A DNA stretch of 64,000 nucleotides, from positions 496,001 through 560,000 of the forward strand of contig NZ_KB894571.1 of assembly GCF_000374525.1 (NCBI RefSeq). The letters run 5' to 3'. A model generated the notes under the pieces. That model saw only the letters and a list, made by a program, of their open reading frames with translations. It was not told the DNA's origin and did no database searches. A program made the position numbers and the translations under genes. Below, piece after piece: positions 34,743 through 43,339 of the stretch (position 1 is its first letter; each line of letters opens with the position of its first letter). This stretch comes from Amorphus coralli DSM 19760 (GTDB lineage: Bacteria; Pseudomonadota; Alphaproteobacteria; Rhizobiales; Amorphaceae).

Positions 34743-35770
34743 GACCACTTTCCATCCGCATAGACGTCGGTGAACAGGAGATCCTCGGGCGTCGGCGGCG
34801 CTGCCTTGCAGGCCTCCGTTGCCTCGTCGACCTTCGTCTTGGAAGCCTCTTCGATCGCCTTGATCTGGTCCTCCGACACGCCGAACTCGGCGAGCCTCTG
34901 GCGGTAGATCTTGAGCGGATCGCGCTCCTTCCACTTCTCAAGCTCGCCTTCCGGACGGTACTTGCCCGGGTCGGCGCGGGAGTGGCCCGAGTGCCGGTAG
35001 GTCTTGCACTCGATGAGCGAAGGGCCGTCGCCGGCCCGCGCCTTGGCAAAGGCCTCCTGGGCGGCGCGGTAGACCGCGTCCGCGTCGTTGCCGTCGACGA
35101 TGATCGACGGCAGGCCGTAGGCGCCTGCGCGGTCGGCGGCGGGATGCTCGACCGCCGTCACCTCGCCGATCGGCGTGTACTCCATGTAGAGATTGTTCTC
35201 GCACACGAAGACCACCGGCAGCTTGTAGACCGCGGCGAAGTTCAGCGCCTCGTGGAAGGCGCCGATGTTGGTGGTGCCGTCACCGAAGAAGCAGACGGTG
35301 ACGTCGTCGTCGCCCATGTACTGGGCGCGCAGCGCCGAGCCGCAGGCGAGCGGCAGGTGGGCGCCGATGATGGCGTAGGAGCCGAGCACGCCGTGCTCCG
35401 ACGACGCCAGGTGCATGGAGCCGCCCTTGCCGCGCATCAGCCCGTTGTCGCGCTGCATCAGCTCGCCCAGCACCTTCTCCATGGAGACACCGCGGGCCAG
35501 CGTGTGGTGATGGCCGCGATAGGTGCAGAAGCTCTTGTCACCCGGCTTCATCGCAACGCCGAAGCCGGCGGCGATGGCCTCCTGTCCGAGGGCGAGATGG
35601 CTCGTCCCCTTCACCAGGTTCTGCAGGAACAGGTCGTAGGCGCGCTGCTCGCAGTCGCGGATCTCGACCTGGCTGCGATACAGCGCGAGTCGGACGTCCT
35701 CGCCGATATCGTCGTTCCGGGCCGCCGCCGACGCGGACTTGGCCGAACGTTTGGTCCGTGCGTTCACCAC
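34730..35770 (-). CDS. 2-oxoacid dehydrogenase E1 alpha subunit (acetoin/pyruvate type)
   Basis: A 346-residue thiamine-pyrophosphate E1 alpha subunit starting at a GTG (35770, or the next GTG at 35767) after GGGAGG. It has YRGHHHTLARG (phosphorylation-loop region), GKGGSMHLASSEHGVLG, the TPP-Mg motif GDGTTNIGAFHEALNFAA, and ENNLYMEYTP. AcoA (acetoin dehydrogenase) and PdhA are the nearest named groups; the E. coli-type single-chain E1 is excluded. It oxidatively decarboxylates a 2-oxoacid or acetoin with the E1 beta and E2 encoded downstream. It follows the M24-type gene by 30 bp. Confidence 0.93.
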   Translation of the reverse strand: MVNARTKRSAKSASAAARNDDIGEDVRLALYRSQVEIRDCEQRAYDLFLQNLVKGTSHLALGQEAIAAGFGVAMKPGDKSFCTYRGHHHTLARGVSMEKVLGELMQRDNGLMRGKGGSMHLASSEHGVLGSYAIIGAHLPLACGSALRAQYMGDDDVTVCFFGDGTTNIGAFHEALNFAAVYKLPVVFVCENNLYMEYTPIGEVTAVEHPAADRAGAYGLPSIIVDGNDADAVYRAAQEAFAKARAGDGPSLIECKTYRHSGHSRADPGKYRPEGELEKWKERDPLKIYRQRLAEFGVSEDQIKAIEEASKTKVDEATEACKAAPPTPEDLLFTDVYADGKWSWRN

Positions 35771-35800
35771 GGAGCCTCCCTCTTCTAAAGGTGGACCCGC

Positions 35801-37102
35801 TCAGTAGCGGTTGGCGATCGGCAGCTCTTCGGAGGGGAAGTGGGTGATCACCTGGCAACCGGTGTCGGTGACCACGACCTCCTCCTCGATCCGGGCGGCG
35901 GAGTAGCCGTCGGTGGCCGGGCAGTAGGTCTCCAGCGCGAAGACCATGCCGGTCTTGATCTCCATCGGATTGTCGAGGGAGACGAGACGGGAGATGATCG
36001 GCCGCTCGTGCAGCGCCAGGCCAAGCCCGTGGCCGAACTGCAGGCCGAACGCGGCCAGCTCGCTCGGGAAGCCGAACTCCTCCGCCTTCGGCCAGACGGC
36101 GGCGACCTTGTCGGTGGACACGCCCGGCTTGATCATGGCGATGGCCTTGTCGAGCCACTCGCGGCACTGCTTGTAGGCGTCGGTCTGGACGTCCGTCGCC
36201 TTGCCGATGTTGAAGGTCCGGTAGTAGCAGGTGCGATAGCCCTGGTACGACTGGAGGATGTCGAAGAAGGCCTGGTCGCCCGGGCGCAGCAGCCGGTCGG
36301 TGAAGTTGTGCGGGTGCGGGTTGCAGCGCTCGCCGGAGATCGCGTTGATCGCCTCGACGTCGTCGGAGCCCATCTCGTAGAGCATCTTGTTGGCCATCGC
36401 GACGATGTCGTTCTCGCGGACGCCCGGCTTCAGCTCCTCGTAGATCATGTGGTAGACGCCATCAACCATGGCGGCGGCCTGGTTCAGCAGCACGATCTCG
36501 TCGATATTCTTGATCTCGCGGGCGTCGAGCATGATCTGCTGGCCGTCGACGACGGTCATGCCGGCCTTCTGCAGCTCGAACATCATCGCCGTCTCGGCGA
36601 GATCGATGCCCACCGGCTGATCGGCGACGCCGGCCTGGCGCAGGAGATCCATGATCTCCTCCGAGTGCATCTTCATCAGCCCGAAGGACGGCGGGATCGT
36701 GCCCCGCATGCCGAGCACGCCGGCGCGCCAGTTGTCTTCCGGGAACCAGTCGCAATAGAGCTTGTGGTGGACGGCGGCGGAGCCGAAGTCCCAGACCACC
36801 GGGTCGTTGTCGCCGGCCAGCAGCGTGAAGCGGCAGAGCTTGTCGCGCTCCCACTCGCCGATCTTCGTGCCGGAGACGTAGCGGATGTTGTTGACGTCGA
36901 AGAGCAGCAGCGCGCCGCATCCGGAATTCTTCAGCGCCTGACGCGCCCGGCCCAGCCGGTAGGCACGCAGCCGGTCGTGATCCACGCGGCGCTCGAAGTC
37001 GACGCTGGTGTGCCCGTAGGACGGGATCGCGCGCTTCCAGTTCCAGTTCGGATCCAGAGAGGCGCCGGCCACCGGGCCACCCGGCGTGATGATGTTGGTC
37101 AT
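35801..37102 (-). CDS. M24/creatinase-family hydrolase with altered metal site
   Basis: A 433-residue pita-bread-fold protein with an N-terminal creatinase-like domain (NNIRYVSGTKIGEWER at 71-86) and a C-terminal M24 domain. The ATG at 37102 follows GGGAGGAG. Compared with aminopeptidase P or prolidase, the first metal Asp is present (Asp281 in FFDILQSYQGYR), the second is replaced by Cys292, and His358 (FGHGLG), Glu391 (ALETY) and Glu407 (ARIEEEVVV) are kept. It is therefore probably not a standard dimetal peptidase; a mononuclear or metal-free creatinase/DddP-like role is possible. It is the first gene of the catabolic operon, 118 bp downstream of the perfect LacI palindrome, so it likely performs the opening step on the imported substrate. 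Confidence 0.82.
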   Translation of the reverse strand: MTNIITPGGPVAGASLDPNWNWKRAIPSYGHTSVDFERRVDHDRLRAYRLGRARQALKNSGCGALLLFDVNNIRYVSGTKIGEWERDKLCRFTLLAGDNDPVVWDFGSAAVHHKLYCDWFPEDNWRAGVLGMRGTIPPSFGLMKMHSEEIMDLLRQAGVADQPVGIDLAETAMMFELQKAGMTVVDGQQIMLDAREIKNIDEIVLLNQAAAMVDGVYHMIYEELKPGVRENDIVAMANKMLYEMGSDDVEAINAISGERCNPHPHNFTDRLLRPGDQAFFDILQSYQGYRTCYYRTFNIGKATDVQTDAYKQCREWLDKAIAMIKPGVSTDKVAAVWPKAEEFGFPSELAAFGLQFGHGLGLALHERPIISRLVSLDNPMEIKTGMVFALETYCPATDGYSAARIEEEVVVTDTGCQVITHFPSEELPIANRY

Positions 37103-37220
37103 GCTCTCTCCTCCCACGAGCTTGGGCTCTTCAATCCGGCCCGATGTTCCGAGTTTCCGTCCACGGGGGCGGACGGCGCAAGGTCGCGTATATCCAATCT
37201 CGATAAATGCGCGACCAGAA

Positions 37221-37234
37221 TGCAATCGATTGCA
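37221..37234. promoter_or_regulatory. LacI-family operator O4 (perfect palindrome)
   Basis: TGCAATCGATTGCA is a perfect 14-bp palindrome 118 bp upstream of the M24-type gene, the first gene of the seven-gene operon. It is the consensus of the four sites found in this window. Confidence 0.8.
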
Positions 37235-37333
37235 TAGATGGTTACTTGGGCGCGCCGCGGGTGTCAATGCCGGGACGGTCATTCCGCTTGGGACACAGCA
37301 TCGCGGGCCGCCCGCAGTCGCCGGTCGCCGGCC

Positions 37334-38461
37334 TCAGTTCCGCACCACGACGCAGGGCAGCCCGGCCGATCCGATGCGCTTGCACAGCGCGCGCGCTTCC
37401 GTGCGCGACGGCGCACCGAGCTGCACCGCGTGGATGGCGCGGCGTCCCATTCCCGGCACCCGCCTCGCGATGACCACCGGCGGCCGGCCGCTCAGGTCGC
37501 CGGGGAGCCGGGCCTGGGCGCGGGAGAACTGCCGCATGGCGATGGATGGGTTGGCGTGGCCGGCGAGCTGCGCGCCCCAGGGCGTCCACCCGCCACTTTC
37601 CGGCGGACGTGGCGATGCCCGCCCCCTGCCGAGCTCCGCCACCAGCGTGGCGCAGTCCACCGGTGGCACCGGCAGATCGGCGGGGCGGGCCTTTGGCACC
37701 GCCGCACGTGCACCGTCCGCCTCGCCCGCGGCTCCCGGATGCGGCACCACGCCTCCGGCCGCGGCCGACACGGTGCCGGCAACGATCGGCTGCGGATCGC
37801 CCGGCTTCGTCACGGGAGGCTCGGGCAGCACCAGCGGCGGATGCGGGTTGAGGGTCAGCTCCAGCGCGGCGTCCTCGATGGCCTGCCGCCGCCGGGCCCG
37901 CCAGAACTCCGCCGACCGGCCGGTGATGGCGTAGACATAGTTGCGCGTTTCGGAGGGCAGGAACCCACCCCCGAGAAACCCGTCCACCCGGTTCGGCCCG
38001 GCGTTGTAGGCCATCGCCGCCAGCCCCCAGTGACCGAACCGGTCGTGCAGCGTCTTGAGGAACGAGGCCGACGCCGGCAGCGCCTGCTCCGGCTCGAACG
38101 GCGCGTCGAGCCCCCGCTCCTTCGCCGTGTACGGCATGAACTGGGCGATGCCCTGGGCTCCGACCGGGCTGACCGCGTTCGGATCGAACCGGCTCTCCGC
38201 CCAGATCAGCCGGATGAAGAACTCCTCCGGTACCGCGTTCGCCTCGGCCGCGGCCGTGAGGAGCCCGCACAGGCGGGCGATCTCGGGCTTGGGGTCTGGC
38301 TGCGTCCCGGTTTCGGCGGTCGCCTCATCTCCAGCTTCCGCGGTGAACCCGTCGTCGGCCCGCACCAGGTGGCCCGGTTCTTCCGCCAGCTGAGCTGCAT
38401 CGGCGCGGGCCGGCGCAACCGCGACGAGGAGAAGGAAAAGCGCTGCGCCGATGACCCGCAT
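37334..38461 (-). CDS. Lytic murein transglycosylase with C-terminal SPOR-like domain
   Basis: A 375-residue exported protein. A signal peptide covers residues 1-20 (FLLLVAVAPARA). The SLT catalytic domain at about 60-190 has the catalytic Glu in WAESRFDPNAVSPVGAQG, then IAQFMP, LAAMAYNAGPNRV and RNYVYAI. A Pro/Ala-rich linker follows, and a C-terminal alpha/beta module (AIHAVQLGAPSRTEARALC...) resembles a SPOR-type peptidoglycan-binding repeat. It cleaves peptidoglycan to 1,6-anhydromuropeptides in the periplasm. It stands downstream of, and probably separate from, the glcF gene (70 bp apart, same strand), and has no visible link to the catabolic regulon. Confidence 0.88.
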   Translation of the reverse strand: MRVIGAALFLLLVAVAPARADAAQLAEEPGHLVRADDGFTAEAGDEATAETGTQPDPKPEIARLCGLLTAAAEANAVPEEFFIRLIWAESRFDPNAVSPVGAQGIAQFMPYTAKERGLDAPFEPEQALPASASFLKTLHDRFGHWGLAAMAYNAGPNRVDGFLGGGFLPSETRNYVYAITGRSAEFWRARRRQAIEDAALELTLNPHPPLVLPEPPVTKPGDPQPIVAGTVSAAAGGVVPHPGAAGEADGARAAVPKARPADLPVPPVDCATLVAELGRGRASPRPPESGGWTPWGAQLAGHANPSIAMRQFSRAQARLPGDLSGRPPVVIARRVPGMGRRAIHAVQLGAPSRTEARALCKRIGSAGLPCVVVRN

Positions 38462-38531
38462 GAAAGACCGCCTGCTGCCCGGGACCGACCCGGTACGCCG
38501 CTTCCCGCCGGGTCATCACCTTGACGGCGGT

Positions 38532-39920
38532 TCAGGGCGTGACGATGACGTCGACACCCTGCCGGCTCGTTTCCGCACCGTCGATGGGGCCCACAGGCCG
38601 CTCCCTCAGCAGATCCTCGCGCCCGGCAAGGCCGCGCGGCACCGGTCCGCCATGCGCCCAGTCGAGCAGTTCCACCGTATGCACGATCGGCCGCTCGCTC
38701 CCCGATCCGATTTGCGTGATGCAGCCGATGTTGCCGGTGGCGACGATGTCCGCGCCGGTCCGCTCGATGTTGCCGACCTTGCGCGCCTTCAGCCTCTCCG
38801 CGATCTCAGGCTGGAGGATGTTGTAGACGCCCGCCGAGCCGCAACAGAGGTGGCCCTCCGGCACCTCCACCACGCGAAAGCCCGCACCGGTCAGGAGCGC
38901 CCGGGGTTCCGTCTTGATCTTCTGGCCGTGCTGCATCGAGCAGGCCGAATGGTAGGCGACCGCCGCCTCGGCCGCGCGCACCGGAGCGCCGAGATCGCAG
39001 TCGGCGAGCACCTCGGAGATGTCCTTCGCCCGCTCGGCGATCTCTCGCGCCCGGTCCGCGTATTGCGGATCGCCGGACAGCATGTGCGCGTAGTCCTTGA
39101 CCGTGGTCCCGCAGCCGGAGGCGGTGATGGCGATGGCATCCAGCCCGCCGCGCTCGATCTCGTGCCACCAGGCATCGACATTGGCGCGCGCGGCGGCGAG
39201 CGAATCGGCCTCCCGTCCCATGTGATGGACGAGCGCGCCGCAGCACCCCTCCCCCGCAGGCATCACCACCTCGACGCCCGCCTTCGACAAGAGCCTGACC
39301 GCCGCCGCGTTGATGTCCGGCGCGATCACCGACTGCACGCAGCCCGTCATCAGCGCCACGCGCTTGCGGACCGGGCCCTCGGCCGCGATCACGTGAGGGC
39401 GCGGCGTGCGCTCGGCGGCGGGCAGCGACGTCGGCGCCAGCCGCAGCATGGCGCCCAACCGCGCCGCCGGCCCCGTCCGGAACAGGCCCGCGAACGGCCG
39501 GCCGAGTGCGGCGAACCGCATCGCCAGCCGGAACCGGCCCGGATAGGGAAGGATCAGCGTGAGGAGCCGGCGCAGCGCCCGGTCGTGAAGCGGCCGCCGG
39601 TAGGTTTCCTCGATGTGCGCCCGGGCATGGTCGACCAGGTGCATGTAGTTCACGCTCGACGGACAGGTGGTCATGCAGGAGAGGCACGACAGGCAGCGGT
39701 CGATATGCTTCACCACCTGCTCGGTGGCCGGTCGGCCGGCCTCCAGCATGTCCTTGATCAGGTAGATGCGCCCGCGCGGGCTGTCGAGTTCGTCGCCCAG
39801 AAGCACGAAGGTCGGACAGGTCGCCGTGCAGAAGCCGCAATGCACGCACGTGCGCAGGATCTGCTCCGAATGGGCAATGGCCGGGTCCTGGAGCTGCGCC
39901 GGCGAAAAATGGGTCTGCAT
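38532..39920 (-). CDS. glcF: Glycolate oxidase iron-sulfur subunit GlcF
   Basis: A 462-residue subunit with two 4Fe-4S motifs, CVHCGFCTATCP (25-36) and CLSCLSCMTTCP (about 76-87), followed by two CCG domains (GEGCCGALVHHMG and EGHLCCGSAGVYNI). These are the hallmarks of GlcF, which passes electrons from the FAD subunits GlcD/GlcE to the respiratory chain at the inner face of the membrane. It is the last of the glcD-glcE-X-glcF genes, all on the minus strand, with the 126-residue membrane protein gene inserted before it. The gene converts glycolate to glyoxylate as part of the complex. Confidence 0.95.
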   Translation of the reverse strand: MQTHFSPAQLQDPAIAHSEQILRTCVHCGFCTATCPTFVLLGDELDSPRGRIYLIKDMLEAGRPATEQVVKHIDRCLSCLSCMTTCPSSVNYMHLVDHARAHIEETYRRPLHDRALRRLLTLILPYPGRFRLAMRFAALGRPFAGLFRTGPAARLGAMLRLAPTSLPAAERTPRPHVIAAEGPVRKRVALMTGCVQSVIAPDINAAAVRLLSKAGVEVVMPAGEGCCGALVHHMGREADSLAAARANVDAWWHEIERGGLDAIAITASGCGTTVKDYAHMLSGDPQYADRAREIAERAKDISEVLADCDLGAPVRAAEAAVAYHSACSMQHGQKIKTEPRALLTGAGFRVVEVPEGHLCCGSAGVYNILQPEIAERLKARKVGNIERTGADIVATGNIGCITQIGSGSERPIVHTVELLDWAHGGPVPRGLAGREDLLRERPVGPIDGAETSRQGVDVIVTP

Positions 39921-40002
39921 TGCGCCTCCTCCGCGCCCCGCCCGGGCCAGCGGCCGGCCCGGGTAATCCCTCTCGTTCGGCTCCGGTCGGTCTGCGTCCG
40001 AC

Positions 40003-40383
40003 CTAGATGAGCCAGGTTTCCGGCTTGGCGATCGGCTCGCGGTTGCCGGCCGCGATCAGGCCCTTGATGCAGCGCACCGCAAACCAGATGACCGCCAGGA
40101 CACCGGTCACGAAGCCGATCAGCACGAACGACAGCACGAAGCTGATGACACCGTACAGAAGCCCGATCCAGAAGGTGCGGATCGCGTAGACATAGTGGCT
40201 TTCGGCCCAGCCGGTGGCCTTCTCGCGGTTGAGATGGGCGAAGATGATCCCGACGATCGCGGTCAGGCCGGTGATGAAGCTGACCAGGTAGAGGGCGTAG
40301 ATCAGCTGGATGTTGGACCGTCCGGTATTGAACAGCCCGGCGTCGTCCTGGGACTGCACCGGGGTGGGATTGCTCTCACTCAT
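40003..40383 (-). CDS. Small membrane protein (DUF4870-like) within the glc operon
   Basis: A 126-residue protein beginning at ATG 40383 (MSESNPTPVQ). It has a polar N-terminus of about 25 residues, three hydrophobic segments (about 29-50, 64-87 and 90-107) and a short basic/polar tail. The pattern NIQLIYALYLVSFITGLTAI and AESHYVYAIRTFWIGL resembles DUF4870-type inner-membrane proteins, whose function is not known. It is inserted between glcE and glcF, 85 bp after the former and 82 bp before the latter. It could anchor the glycolate oxidase or simply be a co-transcribed passenger. Confidence 0.75.
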   Translation of the reverse strand: MSESNPTPVQSQDDAGLFNTGRSNIQLIYALYLVSFITGLTAIVGIIFAHLNREKATGWAESHYVYAIRTFWIGLLYGVISFVLSFVLIGFVTGVLAVIWFAVRCIKGLIAAGNREPIAKPETWLI

Positions 40384-40468
40384 GCCTTGCTCCGTGCTTC
40401 CGTTTCCGTTTCGCGGCCATGCCCGGTTTCCCGGTTCCGCGGGGACCATCGCCTATCTCGCGGCCGGT

Positions 40469-41680
40469 TCATAGTCCGGCGCGCATCCGCCCTGGGTTGA
40501 GGATACCGGTCGGATCGAACTGCGCCTTCAGCCGGGCCGAGAGCGCCGCCAGCGGACCCGGTTCGGGCTCGAACACCGGCACGGAAGTCCTGAGTGCATC
40601 GCTGCCGCGCACCAGCGTGGCGTGGCCGCCGCCGTGCGCCGCGATCGACCGGCGCAGCTCCGCCGCTCCCGCATCGTCCTCCGGCCCGGTGGCGATCCAG
40701 ACGAGCCCGCCGCCCCAGTCGTAGAAGCCGCGCGCCGGCCGACGGCCGATCATGTCGCGCAGCACCGGCGGCCCGGATGTCGGCGCCACCGATACGCGCC
40801 AGACCGGGTCGCTCGTGCTGCCGGCGAAGGGCCGGCAGTCGCGAATGTCGCGCCACAGCGCGGCCGAGCGGTCGGCGTCCAGCGTGTCGATCTCGCCGAA
40901 CACCTCGAGCAGGGTCGTCAGCGCTTGCGTGCGCGCCAGCACCGAGGGCGCGAAGCCTTCAAGGCGCAGAAGCGTCGCGGGCCCCGCCACCGGCCCCGCC
41001 GATCCGGCCGTCTCGGCCGGCAGGTGCGCCGCGCCGGAAACGTCGGCCGACGAGCCGAGCGCTGCCGCCATCGCCCGCACCGCCGTCTCGTCGTCGAGGC
41101 CGTGCACGACGACCGTCGTCGTCGTCTCGCCCGCCGGCAGCACCTTGAACGTCATTTCGGTGGAAACCGCGAGCGTGCCCCAGGATCCGGCGAGCCCCCG
41201 CGCCAGGTCGTAGCCGGTGACGTTCTTCACCACCCGCCCGCCGGCCTTGAAGATCTCGCCGCGTCCGGAGACGGCCGCGATGCCGAGGACATGGTCGCGC
41301 GCGGCGCCTGCCTTGATGCGGCGCGGACCCGCCAGGTTAGCGGCCAGCAGGCCCCCAACGGTGCCCGCCCCGCCTTCGGACCCAAGCAGCACCGAGTGGT
41401 CCATCGGCTCGAAGGCGAACTCCTGCCCGGCCTGCGACAGGGCGTCGGACACCTCCGCCAGGGACGTGCCGGCCCGCACCGTCAGGACCAGCTCCTCCGG
41501 CTCGTAGGCAACGATGCCGGACACGCCCGACAGGTCGAGCATCCGGCTTGCCTGCACCGGCCGGCCGATACCGCGCTTGCTGCCCAGCCCGACCACCTCC
41601 AGCGGCTGGTTCGCGGACACCGCCCAGGCGACGCAGTCGCGCACCTCGTCGGCGGTGGTGGGGGTCAACCTGTCACTCAT
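40469..41680 (-). CDS. glcE: Glycolate oxidase FAD-binding subunit GlcE
   Basis: A 403-residue flavoprotein subunit starting at ATG 41680. The FAD-binding PCMH domain shows PLEVVGLGSKRGIGRP, LVLTVRAGTSLAEV, GSEGGAGTVGGLLAANLAGPRRI and NVTGYDLARGLAGSWGTL. The C-terminus ends with the vanillyl-alcohol-oxidase-type QFDPTGILNPGRM. It is shorter than GlcD, as GlcE normally is, and lies 7 bp after the GlcD stop. It forms the GlcDEF complex, which oxidises glycolate to glyoxylate. Confidence 0.95.
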   Translation of the reverse strand: MSDRLTPTTADEVRDCVAWAVSANQPLEVVGLGSKRGIGRPVQASRMLDLSGVSGIVAYEPEELVLTVRAGTSLAEVSDALSQAGQEFAFEPMDHSVLLGSEGGAGTVGGLLAANLAGPRRIKAGAARDHVLGIAAVSGRGEIFKAGGRVVKNVTGYDLARGLAGSWGTLAVSTEMTFKVLPAGETTTTVVVHGLDDETAVRAMAAALGSSADVSGAAHLPAETAGSAGPVAGPATLLRLEGFAPSVLARTQALTTLLEVFGEIDTLDADRSAALWRDIRDCRPFAGSTSDPVWRVSVAPTSGPPVLRDMIGRRPARGFYDWGGGLVWIATGPEDDAGAAELRRSIAAHGGGHATLVRGSDALRTSVPVFEPEPGPLAALSARLKAQFDPTGILNPGRMRAGL

Positions 41681-41687
41681 GAGCGGC

Positions 41688-43184
41688 TCAGAAACGGGGA
41701 ATGTCTGGGAACGGCAGCGCCCCGGCGTGAACGTGCATGCGGCCAAGCTCGGCGCAGCGATGCAGCACCGGGAACACCTTCCCGGGGTTCAGGAGATGCT
41801 TGTCGTCGAAGGCGCACTTCACCCGCTGCTGCTGCTTCAGGTCGTCCTCGTCGAACATGGAGGGCATCAGGTCGCGCTTCTCCACCCCGACGCCGTGCTC
41901 GCCGGTCAGGCAGCCGCCCACCTCCACGCAGAGGCGGAGGATGTCGGAGCCGAAGTCCTCCGCGCGCTGCAGCTCACCGTCCTTGTTGGCATCGTAGAGA
42001 ATGAGGGGATGAAGGTTCCCGTCGCCGGCATGAAACACATTCGCCACCCGCAGCCCGTAGTGTTCGGACAATTCCCGCATCCTTCGCAGGACCAGCGGAA
42101 GCGACTTGCGGGGAATTGTACCGTCCATACAATAGTAGTCGGGCGAGATGCGACCGACGGCCGGAAAGGCTGCCTTTCTGCCTGCCCAGAACTTTGCGCG
42201 TTCCTCTTCCGACGTGGATATGCGGATGTGGAACGCTCCGTTGTTGCGGGCCCGGCCTTCAATGTCAGAGATCAGATGATCGACTTCGATTGCCGGTCCG
42301 TCGAGCTCCACGATGAGCAGCGCCTCGGCGTCGCGCGGATAGCCGGCCTGCACGAAATCCTCCGCCGCCAGGATGGCGGGCCGGTCCATCATTTCCATGC
42401 CCGCCGGAATGATGCCGGCGCCGATCACCTCCGCCACGCAGGCCCCGGCCTCCTCGCTGGAATGAAATCCGATCAGCAGGGCGCGCGCCGTTTCCGGCGC
42501 CTTCAGGATGCGCACCGTCACCTCGGTTACCACCCCGAGCAGTCCCTCCGAGCCGACCGCCAGCGCCAGCATGTCGTAGCCGCCGCTGTCGAGATGCTGG
42601 CCGCCGAAGCGCACCACCTCGCCGGTCATCAGCACCATCTCGATGCCCAGCACGTTGTTGGTGGTGAGGCCGTACTTGAGGCAGTGCACCCCGCCGGAAT
42701 TTTCCGCCACGTTGCCACCGATGGAGCAGGCGATCTGCGAGGACGGATCGGGCGCATAGTAGAAGCCGCGGTGCTGGACCGCCTGAGTGACGGCCAGATT
42801 GGTGACGCCGGGCTGCACGGTGGCCGTGCGGTTGTCGTAGTCGATGTCCAGCACCCGGTTGAACTTCATCATCGACAGGAGCACGCCATCGGCAAGCGGC
42901 AACGCCCCGCCCGACAGCGACGTCCCGGCCCCCCGCGGCACGACCTTGACGTCGTTGGCGTGGCAGTAGGCCAGGATGCGGCTCACCTGGTCGACCGTTT
43001 CCGGCAACACCACCACCAGCGGCAGCTGACGATAGGCGGTCAGCCCGTCGGATTCGTAGGCGCGCATCTCGAGATCGTCTGCGATCACGCCCTCGTTCGG
43101 AACGATCGCGCGGAGCGCCGCCACGATCGCCGCGCGCCGCTCCAGCGTCTCCTCGCTCGGGCGAGGCATGGCCACACCGCTCAT
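41688..43184 (-). CDS. glcD: Glycolate oxidase FAD subunit GlcD
   Basis: A 498-residue FAD-linked oxidase. The ATG at 43184 follows GGAGG. PRGAGTSLSGGALPLADGVLL, IACSIGGNVAENSGGVHCLKYG (PCMH/FAD-binding) and the C-terminal NVFHAGDGNLHPLILYD, CLTGEHGVGVEKR and LLNPGKVFP motifs are diagnostic of GlcD, the catalytic glycolate (D-2-hydroxyacid) dehydrogenase subunit. It heads the glc operon and is divergent from a LysR-type gene 155 bp away, which is the obvious candidate regulator. Confidence 0.96.
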   Translation of the reverse strand: MSGVAMPRPSEETLERRAAIVAALRAIVPNEGVIADDLEMRAYESDGLTAYRQLPLVVVLPETVDQVSRILAYCHANDVKVVPRGAGTSLSGGALPLADGVLLSMMKFNRVLDIDYDNRTATVQPGVTNLAVTQAVQHRGFYYAPDPSSQIACSIGGNVAENSGGVHCLKYGLTTNNVLGIEMVLMTGEVVRFGGQHLDSGGYDMLALAVGSEGLLGVVTEVTVRILKAPETARALLIGFHSSEEAGACVAEVIGAGIIPAGMEMMDRPAILAAEDFVQAGYPRDAEALLIVELDGPAIEVDHLISDIEGRARNNGAFHIRISTSEEERAKFWAGRKAAFPAVGRISPDYYCMDGTIPRKSLPLVLRRMRELSEHYGLRVANVFHAGDGNLHPLILYDANKDGELQRAEDFGSDILRLCVEVGGCLTGEHGVGVEKRDLMPSMFDEDDLKQQQRVKCAFDDKHLLNPGKVFPVLHRCAELGRMHVHAGALPFPDIPRF

Positions 43185-43339
43185 CCGGTCCTCCCTGCGG
43201 GCCGCCTTCGCTCGGGCCCGTCTCGGCCGATCCTGCCACAACATGACGGCAGAAGGCGTCGGTTCTTTATCACACACTGCTGGCCGGGTACCGCCTCCCC
43301 GCTTTGTCGCGGGCCGCGCCGGAACAGGGTGGGCGCCCG

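Noticed and set aside
31296-34763. 1155-codon plus-strand open frame
   Set aside because: It lies antisense to the ALDH, E2 and E1 beta genes; its protein is Arg/Ala/His-rich without domain motifs, a GC-rich shadow.
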